Shown piece by piece: positions 1-8,129 of a stretch of DNA of 64,000 nt. The translations under genes and the position numbers were made by a program. Each line of letters begins with the position of its first letter. Positions within the stretch are counted from its first letter, which is position 1. The notes below the pieces were generated by a model. It was not told where the DNA came from, did not search any database, and was given only the letters and a program-made list of their open reading frames with translations. Origin of the DNA: Varibaculum massiliense. GTDB taxonomy: Bacteria > Actinomycetota > Actinomycetes > Actinomycetales > Actinomycetaceae. Location of the stretch: the NCBI RefSeq assembly GCF_900106855.1, contig NZ_FNWI01000004.1, forward strand, positions 1,488,001 to 1,552,000, in the 5' to 3' direction.

Positions 1-141
1 TCCGGGGGCTATGGTGGTGGCAGATACGATCATCGGTTTGCTGGCAACTTGGGGTAGCACTAAACGCAGCAAATTGATTATTACTGCCACCGCGGCAGCT
101 AGGGCAATGGTGCGCCGCCAGCGCCAGAGAAACTCTCGCAT
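1..141 (-). CDS. SAF-domain protein, N-terminal part (runs off the window)
   Basis: Translating the minus strand from an ATG whose first base is 141 gives an open frame to the window edge. It has a short basic stretch (REFLWRWRR), one hydrophobic helix at about residues 11-30, then PMIVSATTIAPG, which matches the opening of SAF domains (V.A...I..G) as in CpaB/RcpC-type pilus proteins. In many actinobacteria a SAF-domain protein lies just downstream of 5-formyl-THF cyclo-ligase, as here. Only 47 codons are visible, so the assignment rests on the membrane helix, the SAF start and the neighbour. Probably a membrane-anchored protein with an extracytoplasmic SAF domain. Confidence 0.6.
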   Translation of the reverse strand, partial: MREFLWRWRRTIALAAAVAVIINLLRLVLPQVASKPMIVSATTIAPG

Positions 142-392
142 ACCCCGATTTATCTCAGCTTTCTGAGTGGCAAGAAAAGCCCAGATAATCCGCCGGAAAA
201 CATGTCGGTTATTGCCCCTTGGGGACAGCACAGCGTTATCTGCAAGAACTGTTAAACGCAGGGGTATAGCTGCCGGATGGAACCGGGTAACCCGGGGAGA
301 CAAGATTCCCGAACCGAGCCGCCGCAGCCTGCCCTTTCAGGGACAATATAGTCCTGTCGGTCCTCGTCCATCGCCTCCGGTATCGACCTGGG
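142..392. other. Intergenic region with several short inverted repeats, no convincing gene
   Basis: This 250-bp gap separates two minus-strand genes. I found no reading frame resembling the FmdB zinc-ribbon protein sometimes found here. Short complementary segments occur, for example CAGGGAC/GTCCTG around 338-356 and CCGGGTAACCCGG around 283-295. It could hold a promoter for the SAF gene or a small structured RNA; nothing in it matches a known RNA family that I recognise. Confidence 0.3.
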
Positions 393-1013
393 CTAGTCGC
401 TACCTAGTTTTTGTAGACGCCCTTCCGAGGTCAATACCTGGTCAACTAGCTGGTCGTGTGGCTCCCGGGGCAGCGTTCCCGCCTGTAGTACCTCCCACTC
501 GTGTACCAGGGCAATCAGCTCGGGATGAGGGAAACAAGTCGGGCCGCAATGGGCTAAGGTCTGGTCGTACCAACCGGCTCCCCGCCCGAGACGCACTCCC
601 GTCCTATCCACCGCCAAGGCAGGTAAGAAAATAATTTTTAGCCCTATTTTCGCCAGCTCATCGCAGCGTATTTCCCTAGATAACAGGGGAGGGTGCGGGT
701 TGAAACGACGGTAAAGCGCACGTGTGTGTTGCGCTGGATCCAGTTCCCCCCAACGTGACTGTTCCAGACCGCAAGGAACCATCAGTTTCAAACCAGCCGC
801 CAGAATGGTTTCGTTAAGTAAGAAAGTAGGAACTTCAGTGTCGAAAGAAAGGTAACTAGCTACTACCTCGCCAGGCTTTAAGGAATCCAAAAGTGGCTTC
901 GCTGCCGCCAAGACTTGCGTTTCTGCCTGGTGGCGTTGCGCGGCTGAAAATGACAGGCGGCGGCGATCCAAAAACTTTTTTCGCAGCGCCCGTTTGCTAG
1001 TCACTAAATCCAT
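393..1013 (-). CDS. 5-formyltetrahydrofolate cyclo-ligase
   Basis: This 206-residue protein has the length of the family, which converts 5-formyl-THF plus ATP to 5,10-methenyl-THF in cytoplasmic one-carbon metabolism. The N-terminus (SKRALRKKFLDRRR) holds the basic ATP/folate-binding start, FDTEVPT is the conserved mid motif, and RLGRGAGWYDQTL near residue 142 is the diagnostic GRGxGyYD loop. The C-terminus has EPHDQLVDQVLT, equivalent to the usual P.e..D...d.vvT. It is divergent from glp, with about 105 bp between them, and precedes the SAF gene. Confidence 0.93.
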   Translation of the reverse strand: MDLVTSKRALRKKFLDRRRLSFSAAQRHQAETQVLAAAKPLLDSLKPGEVVASYLSFDTEVPTFLLNETILAAGLKLMVPCGLEQSRWGELDPAQHTRALYRRFNPHPPLLSREIRCDELAKIGLKIIFLPALAVDRTGVRLGRGAGWYDQTLAHCGPTCFPHPELIALVHEWEVLQAGTLPREPHDQLVDQVLTSEGRLQKLGSD

Positions 1014-1119
1014 GAATCAATGATAGACGTTTATGCGTTTGCCTCCATTCGGCTTTTCGCCGTCGAGGCGCGGGCGTGGGCAGGTAACCTGGAAACAGTA
1101 CTAGACCTCAGGAGGGCGA

Positions 1120-2331
1120 ATGCGCACTGTTGCGGAACATTTGAATACTTGTCTGTCCCTAGTGGCACCGCTAGAACCGCTAGACGTGCTGCTACCGGAT
1201 GCGGTGGGGTGTGTCCTGGCCGAGGACGTGAGTGCACCTTTCGATTTGCCGGTCACCGACCAGGCAACTTTGGATGGATATGCGGTTCGTTCCCGAGATA
1301 TCGGGGGTGCCGGAAAAATGCGTCAGGTCTACCTGGACGTTATTGCCGAGGTGAAAGCGGGGGACGCGGAACCTTGCGCCCTGGTGGAAAATAGCGCGGT
1401 CCGGATTGCCTCGGGTGCTCCCTTACCGGTGGGAGCAGATACCGTGGTTCCCCTAGAGGAAACCGATCAAGGCGGTGTTCGGGTGCAGATTCTGTCTGCT
1501 CCGGCAAAGGGTAGGAATATTTTACGTCGTGGACAAGATGTAAGCGCCGGTACCGTGATTTTGCGTGCGGGTTCACGCATTGGCTCGCGGCAAGTGGCGC
1601 TGCTGGCGGGAGTGGGGCGTCTGCGGGTGACGGTGCGTCCTCGTCCTCGGGTAGTAATTTTGTCAATCGGGGACGAACTGATTGAGCCGGGTGAAGCAAT
1701 ACGAGCCGGGGCAGTTTTTGATGCGAATGGACACGCGCTTTCCTCGGCAGTGGAAGATGCGCGGGCAGATACTTTCCGGGTGGCGGCGGTTCCTGATGAA
1801 CACAGGGCGCTTTCTGAAACTATAGAGGATCAGCTGGTAAGGGCAGATATTATTATCACCACCGGTGGTCTTTCTTATGGTAGTGCCGACACGGTTAAAG
1901 AGGTGCTAGCTCCCCTGGGAACCGCGCGTTTTGACAATGTGGCAATGACTCCCGGCAAACAACTCGGTTACGGCACCGTCGGGGAAGGCACCCCAATTTT
2001 TTGTCTCCCCGGAAATCCGGTAGCTGCCCAAATCAGTTACGAGATTTTCGTGCGTCCCTGCCTGCGACACCTGGCGGGTTGGGAAGAGCTGTATCGACCT
2101 TCGCTGCGGGCGCGAGTAGATCGCGGGTGGCGTTCTCCGGTGGGCAGACGCCAGTTTGTGCCGGTGAAAATCGTGGGCGCGCCGGATAGTGGTTACCGGG
2201 CGCGCCTGACTGGGGAACCGGAAGACCTGTTGCTTTCCAATATGGCCAGGGCAAACGCGCTGGCGGTTATTCCCGAAGCGGTAACCTCGGTTTCCGAGGG
2301 CGACTATTTCCATTGCATGGTGCTAGATTAG
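1120..2331 (+). CDS. glp: Gephyrin-like molybdotransferase Glp (MoeA family)
   Basis: This 403-residue MoeA-fold protein contains PVTDQATLDGYAVRS (MoeA N-terminal region), GAPLPVGADTVVPLEET, the MoCF_biosynth segment SIGDELIEPG...DANGHAL, TTGGLSYGSADTVKEVL and the signature LPGNPVAAQISYE. The start is the ATG preceded by AGGAGGG. MoeA inserts molybdate into molybdopterin. In Corynebacterium the copy in this context (next to rimJ and a Rv0996-like membrane protein) is Glp, a gephyrin-like divisome protein that works with FtsZ and the receptor GlpR. No other molybdenum-cofactor gene is visible here, which favours the Glp role. Identity of the family is secure; the division role is inferred from synteny. 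Confidence 0.88.
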   Translation: MRTVAEHLNTCLSLVAPLEPLDVLLPDAVGCVLAEDVSAPFDLPVTDQATLDGYAVRSRDIGGAGKMRQVYLDVIAEVKAGDAEPCALVENSAVRIASGAPLPVGADTVVPLEETDQGGVRVQILSAPAKGRNILRRGQDVSAGTVILRAGSRIGSRQVALLAGVGRLRVTVRPRPRVVILSIGDELIEPGEAIRAGAVFDANGHALSSAVEDARADTFRVAAVPDEHRALSETIEDQLVRADIIITTGGLSYGSADTVKEVLAPLGTARFDNVAMTPGKQLGYGTVGEGTPIFCLPGNPVAAQISYEIFVRPCLRHLAGWEELYRPSLRARVDRGWRSPVGRRQFVPVKIVGAPDSGYRARLTGEPEDLLLSNMARANALAVIPEAVTSVSEGDYFHCMVLD

Positions 2332-2340
2332 GGCGCTGTT

Positions 2341-3054
2341 TTGGTTTCTGAGCGAACTACTTTTCGTCTGCGTGCGCGTTTCCGTGCGCAGCTAGATGAT
2401 CCGGTAGGCCTCGGTCTGATAAAACCGGGGAATCCACCAATAAAACAGCTATTGGTTCAGGAGATGAATGCCCGGGATCATCGTTTAGCTGCGCAGGTGC
2501 GAGCCGATAATCACAGTTGGTTGGAACCTTGGGAGGCGGGTGCCGCTCCGGGGTATCGAAGTGAAAATATGGAGTTGCGGGCTTTTATTAAGCGGAGCGC
2601 CCGCCTAGCGCGGAAAGGACGCTACTATTCCTTCGCTGTTTGGGTTGATGGGCAGCTAGTGGGGCAGATAAGTATTGGCGATATTGCCCTGGGAGCTTCA
2701 CATTCTGGGAACCTGGGGTATTGGGTTGCCGAAGAATATAGCGGTCGAGGAATAATCACTACCGCGGTGGCGATGGTGTTGGATTTATGCCTGGGGGCGC
2801 CATATTTGCACCGGGTAGAGATTAATCTGCGTCCTGAAAATAAAGCTTCGCGCCGGGTAGTAGAAAAGTTGGGGCTGCGTTTTGAGGGACGCAAACGCAA
2901 TTTCTATTTTATTGCCGGACAATGGGCTGACCATTTGGGGTATGCCGCTACTGCCGAAGAAATGCCCGAGGGTGGATACCTGGAGCAGCTAAGGGGGCGG
3001 GCGCGGCTAAAAGAGGGGGAGTCCCGAAGTTTACCTGCTGAGGACGAGGGCTAA
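2341..3054 (+). CDS. GNAT N-acetyltransferase, RimJ/RimL type
   Basis: This 237-residue protein has the GNAT core: HSWLEPWEAG near residue 60, GQISIGDIALGASHSGNLGYWVAEEYSGRG (strands beta-4/5 with acetyl-CoA loop) and HRVEINLRPENKASRRVVEKLGLRFEG at the end of the fold, typical of N-terminal protein acetyltransferases such as RimJ. The start is TTG at 2341, nine bases after the glp stop; a full-length RimJ-like N-terminus (RFRAQLDDPVGLGLIKP) needs this or a nearby upstream start. The conserved actinobacterial order glp-rimJ-glpR suggests co-transcription, although the 223-bp gap that follows may carry a separate promoter. Confidence 0.85.
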   Translation: MVSERTTFRLRARFRAQLDDPVGLGLIKPGNPPIKQLLVQEMNARDHRLAAQVRADNHSWLEPWEAGAAPGYRSENMELRAFIKRSARLARKGRYYSFAVWVDGQLVGQISIGDIALGASHSGNLGYWVAEEYSGRGIITTAVAMVLDLCLGAPYLHRVEINLRPENKASRRVVEKLGLRFEGRKRNFYFIAGQWADHLGYAATAEEMPEGGYLEQLRGRARLKEGESRSLPAEDEG

Positions 3055-3277
3055 ACCTTCTTGCAGCCGGTCGCTAATTGCGTGATAGGAAACTGCGTGA
3101 GATTGCTTAAACAATAGGTTTCTTTCGCGGGTAGCTGCGAGCCAAAATAAAGAAAAAATGTGGCTATTGGTGCATTTGTTACGAATGTTGCATTTTGCTA
3201 AAAATTTCATAACATTCCCTGCTCAACACGCCTTTACGGTGAGAGAATCCGGCAGATAAATATCCTATTTTTGATAT

Positions 3278-4600
3278 GTGGAGTTTATTGGATTGGCCTT
3301 ACCGATTTTGGTATTGATTCTCGGGGGAATATATCTTCCCCTGTTGATTGATACCAAACGCCGGCAAGCTCATTCCCATGGCGATGACCGCTTCAGCGCG
3401 AACTTGCGGGTGTTGGACACCCAGTCACGTCCGGAAAAACGGCAGCGTTACAGCGTAAACCCCCCAGTCTTAGGAGGAACTATGCAGCGACCAGTAGCAC
3501 CAGCTCAGCGTGACCACAGTGAACTGATGGCCGCGAAGATTACCCGGGCTCAGCAGATACAGCGGCGGGCGCAGGCGGCCCGCCGCCGCCTCACCCTGCT
3601 AACTGTACAGTTTGCGGTAGCGATTGTGCTGGTAGCGGCAGCGGCGGTGAACTCCTTTTCCTGGTTATGGACTTTGATTCCAGTTGCTACGATGGGTGCT
3701 ACCTTGTTCCTGGGGGCGCGCGCCGCCCAGGCAGGTAGAGAAAACGACCAACGCGCCCTGGAACGTATCCACGCGCTTGAAACTCGCCCCGCCAAGGGAC
3801 ACCGCATGAGCGAAAGCGAAAAGAAATATGCGCAGCTCAGCGCGAAAGCGGAAACGGATGCAAAATCGCAGGTGGATGTGGCAGCTAAAACCGAAAGCGA
3901 TAGCGTAAAATCCGCAGAACAGCCAGCAAAGACCGAAACTTCTACTGCCGATACTGCCGAGGTTGTCGCAAAGCAGCAGGCAAGTGAAAACTGGGGACAG
4001 TCCGCTCTGGGCAAACTGGCGGCAGCTGCTCGCCGCGCCGCGAATTTCCGGGAATATTTTGTACGCGGTGAGGACGAAGTGGCCGATAAAGTCGCTGATG
4101 AAGCCAGTGAAGTTGTCTGCGAAACTAAACTCGCTAGCAAAGATGACAACACCGAAAACATAGCCGATATTGCAGCGCCGACCGCCGCAACCAGCGAAGA
4201 AACTGAGGCCAAGGAATCGCCGGTAGTAGCGCCGGTGGCGGCAGACTCAAATACGGAAATCAAAGCCGCAGCCCCAACGGAAATCGTGGTTGATAAATCA
4301 GAGCCAGAGCCGGTAAAAAGCGCTGCGGTCAGCGAGAAAGAAAGCCGCGAGGATGAGCGCGGATGGACTCCCACGCCCATGCCAAAACCGATTTACGCCC
4401 TCAAACCGCGCTTGGCACGCCGCGATGTAGACGCCTCCGAGCTGCTGGCAGAGCATTTAGCAACGCGGGGGAGCGCTCCCTACCGTCCTTCGCGTCCGCA
4501 TCCGCATACCGAAGAATCTTTGACTACCGCCCAGCTGGTGGCGCAAAGTAAACCGGTAGATGTGGAAGCTATTCTAAATACCCGGCGGATTGCCAACTAA
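3278..4600 (+). CDS. glpR: Glp receptor-like membrane protein GlpR (Rv0996-like)
   Basis: This 440-residue protein starts at GTG (VEFIGLALPILV). A first membrane helix spans about residues 3-25 and two more, separated by a short turn, about 103-148. The remainder is a long cytoplasmic tail rich in Ala, Glu, Lys and Thr (about 175-365), likely disordered. The conserved end carries GWTPTPMPKPIYALKPR, the sequence that recurs at the C-terminus of actinobacterial Rv0996-type proteins next to glp and rimJ. In Corynebacterium this family is GlpR, the membrane receptor of Glp in septum formation and polar growth. I recognise the topology, C-terminal motif and gene order; the function is transferred from that work. 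Confidence 0.72.
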   Translation: MEFIGLALPILVLILGGIYLPLLIDTKRRQAHSHGDDRFSANLRVLDTQSRPEKRQRYSVNPPVLGGTMQRPVAPAQRDHSELMAAKITRAQQIQRRAQAARRRLTLLTVQFAVAIVLVAAAAVNSFSWLWTLIPVATMGATLFLGARAAQAGRENDQRALERIHALETRPAKGHRMSESEKKYAQLSAKAETDAKSQVDVAAKTESDSVKSAEQPAKTETSTADTAEVVAKQQASENWGQSALGKLAAAARRAANFREYFVRGEDEVADKVADEASEVVCETKLASKDDNTENIADIAAPTAATSEETEAKESPVVAPVAADSNTEIKAAAPTEIVVDKSEPEPVKSAAVSEKESREDERGWTPTPMPKPIYALKPRLARRDVDASELLAEHLATRGSAPYRPSRPHPHTEESLTTAQLVAQSKPVDVEAILNTRRIAN

Positions 4601-4619
4601 GAACTGGCAGGCACAAGCC

Positions 4620-5351
4620 TTAACGGCAATCGCGTGCGCCGAAAACATCGGTGCCGATTCGCACCATAGTTGCGCCCTCGCTAATCGCGATTTCTAAATC
4701 CTGGGACATTCCCATCGACAGCTCGCGGGCATCCTGCCCGCGTCCTCCGGTAGCAACCGTGCAATCCCGTAGCTCCCGCAAAATTCGGAAAGATTCACGA
4801 ATCCGCTGTTCATCAGGGCTAAGCGCCCCAATAGTCATAAATCCCCGCAAGCTGAGCTGCTCCATTTGTAGCACTTGCTGGGTTAACTCCCAGGCCTCCT
4901 CGGGGTTTATTCCCTCTTTGGAGGCTTCGCGCGAACAGTTCACTTCGATAAAGCAAGGCAGAACCCGCCCGGGATAGTTCGCCTCTAGGCGGCGCACTAA
5001 ACGCTGGGCAGTTTTAAGAGAATCTACCGTTTCGACCAGGTCACAGACCTTGAGGGCGGCAGTGATTTTATTGCCCTGCAGGCGACCAATAATATGAACT
5101 TCCGCCCCCAGATCTGCTGCTCGCACCGCCTCATTGGTAGCTTGTGCTTCCTGGACATGGTTATGTCCCAGCACCACCGGCAGACCGCGTTTTTTCAGCT
5201 CCTTAGCAGCCGCAATAATCTGCTCGCTGGTGCGAGTCTTGACTGCCAACTCTAAAGTAACTTCACTGCGCGCCCGTCCGGCCTGCTCACAGGCTTTAGT
5301 GATCCGCTGGTCTACTTGCTCAATCCCGGTTGCGATATCCATAACTCCCAC
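4620..5351 (-). CDS. yggS: YggS/PROSC family pyridoxal-phosphate homeostasis protein
   Basis: This 243-residue TIM-barrel protein binds PLP and affects vitamin B6 and amino-acid homeostasis rather than having a clear catalytic activity. Family marks: LELAVKTRTSEQIIAA (PLP-lysine strand, usually AVSKT), LGHNHVQEA (usually GENyvQE), EVHIIGRLQGNK (usually WHfIGrLQsNK), CFIEVNCSREASKEGI and LSMGMSQDLEIAISEGATMVRIGT at the phosphate-binding end. It faces glpR tail to tail, with only 19 bp between the stops. An ATG three codons inside (5342) is an alternative start. Confidence 0.93.
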   Translation of the reverse strand: MGVMDIATGIEQVDQRITKACEQAGRARSEVTLELAVKTRTSEQIIAAAKELKKRGLPVVLGHNHVQEAQATNEAVRAADLGAEVHIIGRLQGNKITAALKVCDLVETVDSLKTAQRLVRRLEANYPGRVLPCFIEVNCSREASKEGINPEEAWELTQQVLQMEQLSLRGFMTIGALSPDEQRIRESFRILRELRDCTVATGGRGQDARELSMGMSQDLEIAISEGATMVRIGTDVFGARDCR

Positions 5352-5394
5352 TCTAGTGGGCGTGGCAAATATAGAAAGTTCTGTGGGTAGCGCC

Positions 5395-8013
5395 CTAAGT
5401 GATATCTCCGTAAGTCACCAGGTAAGGTTGTAGCTCCCCGCTCGCGTCAGTTTTCGAGATATCTAGGGCAAATAACATTCGCCATTCCCATAGCCCGCTG
5501 CCATCATCCACTTCTTGCAGCAACGCCCAAACCTTCCTGCCGTCCAGTAAATCGCTATCGGGATCAAGGTAGCGAGACAGCAGCTCCCGCGCCTGTTCGC
5601 CCTCGCTAATTACCGCATGAGTGCTAGAACGGGCTCCTTGATCCAAAGTCAGGTCATCATAGCGTTCCCAATAGTCATCCAGCAGAGCCTCGCAATCCTC
5701 ATCCGACCAGGCATTCCCATCGGCGTGTAAATCTTGGCAAGCCGCAAGCCGCGGCAGGCTATCGAAGGCTATGGCTTCTACGCGCTGCCAGGCGGCATTG
5801 CGGAACTGGCGGCGCAAAGCGAAAGGATTAGCACTGGGTAGCTGGTTTTCTCCGCTCCCAAAGGCGGGTTCTTCCTCGGCATCCTCCGCGAGGCTTTCCC
5901 GGCGTTTCCCGCTGGCCAGCGCCTCCCACTCGTCGAGCAGCGAGGAATCCACACCCTTAACTGTGTTCCCCAGCCAAATTAATAGCTGGTCGAAGTCCTC
6001 ATTCCGCTTCTCCGGCGGCACGATTTGCCCCAAGGCGCGATAGGCGTCGGTCAGGTAGCGCAGCACTACCCCTTCACTGCGGGCAAGCTCGAAACGGGAA
6101 ATGAACTGGGTAAAAGTTAGGGTATTTTCTACCAGGTAACGCACCACCGATTTAGGGGAGGGCTCAGAGCCATAAACCCAAGGATTAGAGTGCGCGAAAG
6201 TCTTAAACGCGCCGGCAATCAGTTCTTTCAGAGGCTGCGGCCAGGTGGTTTCCTCTAATATCTCCTGACGCTGGTTATATTCCACGCCCTCGGAACGCAG
6301 CTTTTGATACACCTGGTCACGCTGGGCTTTTTGCTGAGCAATCAACACCTGGCGGGGATCCTCTAAAACCGATTCCACAATCGAAACTAAATCTAGGGCG
6401 TAATCGGGGCTATCAGGATCTAGTAAATCCAAAGCAGCCAGGGCGAAAGGAGATAGCGGCTGGTTAAGGGCAAAATCTTCCGGCAAATCATGGGTGAGCA
6501 CTAGGCGCCCGCGGCTACCTGCCTTTTCAGCAGGTAAATGCCGAACCACTTCCGCCTGTTTTAATGAGGAATAAACCTGCCCTAAGCGGCGCAAATGCGG
6601 ATTCGAATTTTGCGGAGCGTCATGGTTATTGCGTGCCAGCCACAGCAAATGTTCCCCGGCGTCGCGCTCACCGGAAAGCACATTAAGCGCCAAGGAGTGG
6701 TCAATCCGGAAATGGGAGCGCAGTGGCTCCGGCTGAGCGGCAACCAGGCGTTCAAAAGTAGACCGCCCCCAGGAAATCTTCGGCTTTTGGCTATTTGTCG
6801 CCGGCGCGCCCTTGCGTTTTTGCCCCTTCGCCGCCAACTTCTTGGTCTCAATTACTTCGGGCGGTGCCTGCACCACCACAAACCCCATAGTGTCGAACCC
6901 GGCGCGCCCGGCTCTCCCGGCAATCTGGTGAAACTCCCGAGCCGACAGGTGGCGCTGGCGACGCCCATCAAACTTGACTAGGGAAGTGAACACCACAGTC
7001 CGGATAGGAACATTTATCCCCACCCCTAAAGTGTCCGTCCCGCAAATAACCACCAGCAGCCCCTGCTGAGCCAGCTGCTCCACCAATAGGCGGTATCGCG
7101 GCAGCATGCCCGCGTGATGCACCCCCACCCCCAGGCGCAAAAGGCGCGACAGGGTTTGGCCGAATCCCTTGGTGAAATGCACTCCCTTTAACTGGGCAGC
7201 AATTTTTTCGCGTTTTTCGCGGTCCAGCAGATTAGCAGACGCCAAGCCGGCGGCGGTTTTGACCGCCTCATTTTGCGCAAAATGCACCAGGTAAATCGGC
7301 CAGCGTCCCGCCTTCACCAGGCTTTCTAGCAGGTACTGGGAGTCGTCCTCGCTATATTCCATTTCCAGCGGCACCGGGCGGGAGGCTCCGTCAACGAGCG
7401 CCACTTCCCGCCCGCTGCGCGCCTTCAAGTCCCGGATGAAAAAATCAACGTTTCCCAAGGTCGCCGACATTAACACAAACTGAACTTTTGGCAGTTCCAG
7501 CAGCGGGACCTGCCAAGCCCAACCGCGGTCCGGGTCGCCGTAAAAGTGGAATTCATCCATGATGACTACCCCGGCATCTAGTTCGGCACCATCACGCAGT
7601 GACTGGTTGGCCAAGATTTCCGCGGTGCAGCAAATAATCGGGGCTTCCGCATTTAGAGAAATATCGCCGGTAATCATTCCCACATTGCGGGCTCCAAACA
7701 GCTCTACTAGGTCAAAGAATTTCTCCGACACCAGGGCTTTTATGGGGGCGGTGTAGTAGGAGCGTTGGTCTTTTGCCAGTGCCGCCAAATGTCCTGCTAA
7801 GGCGATCATGGATTTTCCCGAACCAGTAGGAGTCGCGGCAATCACGTGGTGACCGGCAAAAATTTCAGTAGCGGCTTCCTCTTGATGGGGGTATAACGCT
7901 CGACGGGTAGAGGTCGCCCAATTGCTGAACCCTGCGAGGACCTCTAAGGGGTCATCTAATTTCCCCGCGTCCTCTAAATCGTCCAGCAGCTGATTTAGGG
8001 GGGAAATACTCAT
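5395..8013 (-). CDS. DEAD/DEAH-box helicase, Ski2-like with DUF3516
   Basis: This 872-residue superfamily 2 helicase has YPHQEEAATEI (Q-like motif), ATPTGSGKS (Walker A), the DEFH box (VIMDEFHFYGDPDRGWAW), SATLG (motif III), GTDTLGVGINVPIRTVV (motif V) and QIAGRAGRAGFDTMGFVV (motif VI). The C-terminal half (about 420-870) matches the DUF3516 region of actinobacterial proteins related to HelY. The probable role is ATP-dependent RNA remodelling; the substrate is unknown. It ends 43 bp before yggS begins and may be co-transcribed with it on the minus strand. It diverges from the symporter gene across about 116 bp. Confidence 0.9.
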   Translation of the reverse strand: MSISPLNQLLDDLEDAGKLDDPLEVLAGFSNWATSTRRALYPHQEEAATEIFAGHHVIAATPTGSGKSMIALAGHLAALAKDQRSYYTAPIKALVSEKFFDLVELFGARNVGMITGDISLNAEAPIICCTAEILANQSLRDGAELDAGVVIMDEFHFYGDPDRGWAWQVPLLELPKVQFVLMSATLGNVDFFIRDLKARSGREVALVDGASRPVPLEMEYSEDDSQYLLESLVKAGRWPIYLVHFAQNEAVKTAAGLASANLLDREKREKIAAQLKGVHFTKGFGQTLSRLLRLGVGVHHAGMLPRYRLLVEQLAQQGLLVVICGTDTLGVGINVPIRTVVFTSLVKFDGRRQRHLSAREFHQIAGRAGRAGFDTMGFVVVQAPPEVIETKKLAAKGQKRKGAPATNSQKPKISWGRSTFERLVAAQPEPLRSHFRIDHSLALNVLSGERDAGEHLLWLARNNHDAPQNSNPHLRRLGQVYSSLKQAEVVRHLPAEKAGSRGRLVLTHDLPEDFALNQPLSPFALAALDLLDPDSPDYALDLVSIVESVLEDPRQVLIAQQKAQRDQVYQKLRSEGVEYNQRQEILEETTWPQPLKELIAGAFKTFAHSNPWVYGSEPSPKSVVRYLVENTLTFTQFISRFELARSEGVVLRYLTDAYRALGQIVPPEKRNEDFDQLLIWLGNTVKGVDSSLLDEWEALASGKRRESLAEDAEEEPAFGSGENQLPSANPFALRRQFRNAAWQRVEAIAFDSLPRLAACQDLHADGNAWSDEDCEALLDDYWERYDDLTLDQGARSSTHAVISEGEQARELLSRYLDPDSDLLDGRKVWALLQEVDDGSGLWEWRMLFALDISKTDASGELQPYLVTYGDIT

Positions 8014-8129
8014 GCGGCTATTCTAACCGGCTTCCGCAGTGTGGACACGTTTGCATTAAAAGCCCCTCCCAGACTGTTCTAAGAGGGACGTCCAAAACAG
8101 TTTTGGGCGCCTGAAAGGACAAAAATAAC

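Noticed and set aside
167-634. 155-codon plus frame at the window start
   Set aside because: Runs antisense into the cyclo-ligase gene and has no protein-family features.
3550-4380. 276-codon antisense frame in glpR
   Set aside because: Ser/Ala-rich shadow of the biased glpR codons; the plus strand has membrane helices and the conserved C-terminal motif.
8014-8129. Possible glycine riboswitch before the alanine/glycine symporter (GGCGCCTGAAAGGA)
   Set aside because: Only a short resemblance to the conserved core; the leader is too short for the aptamer stems and I could not build the fold.
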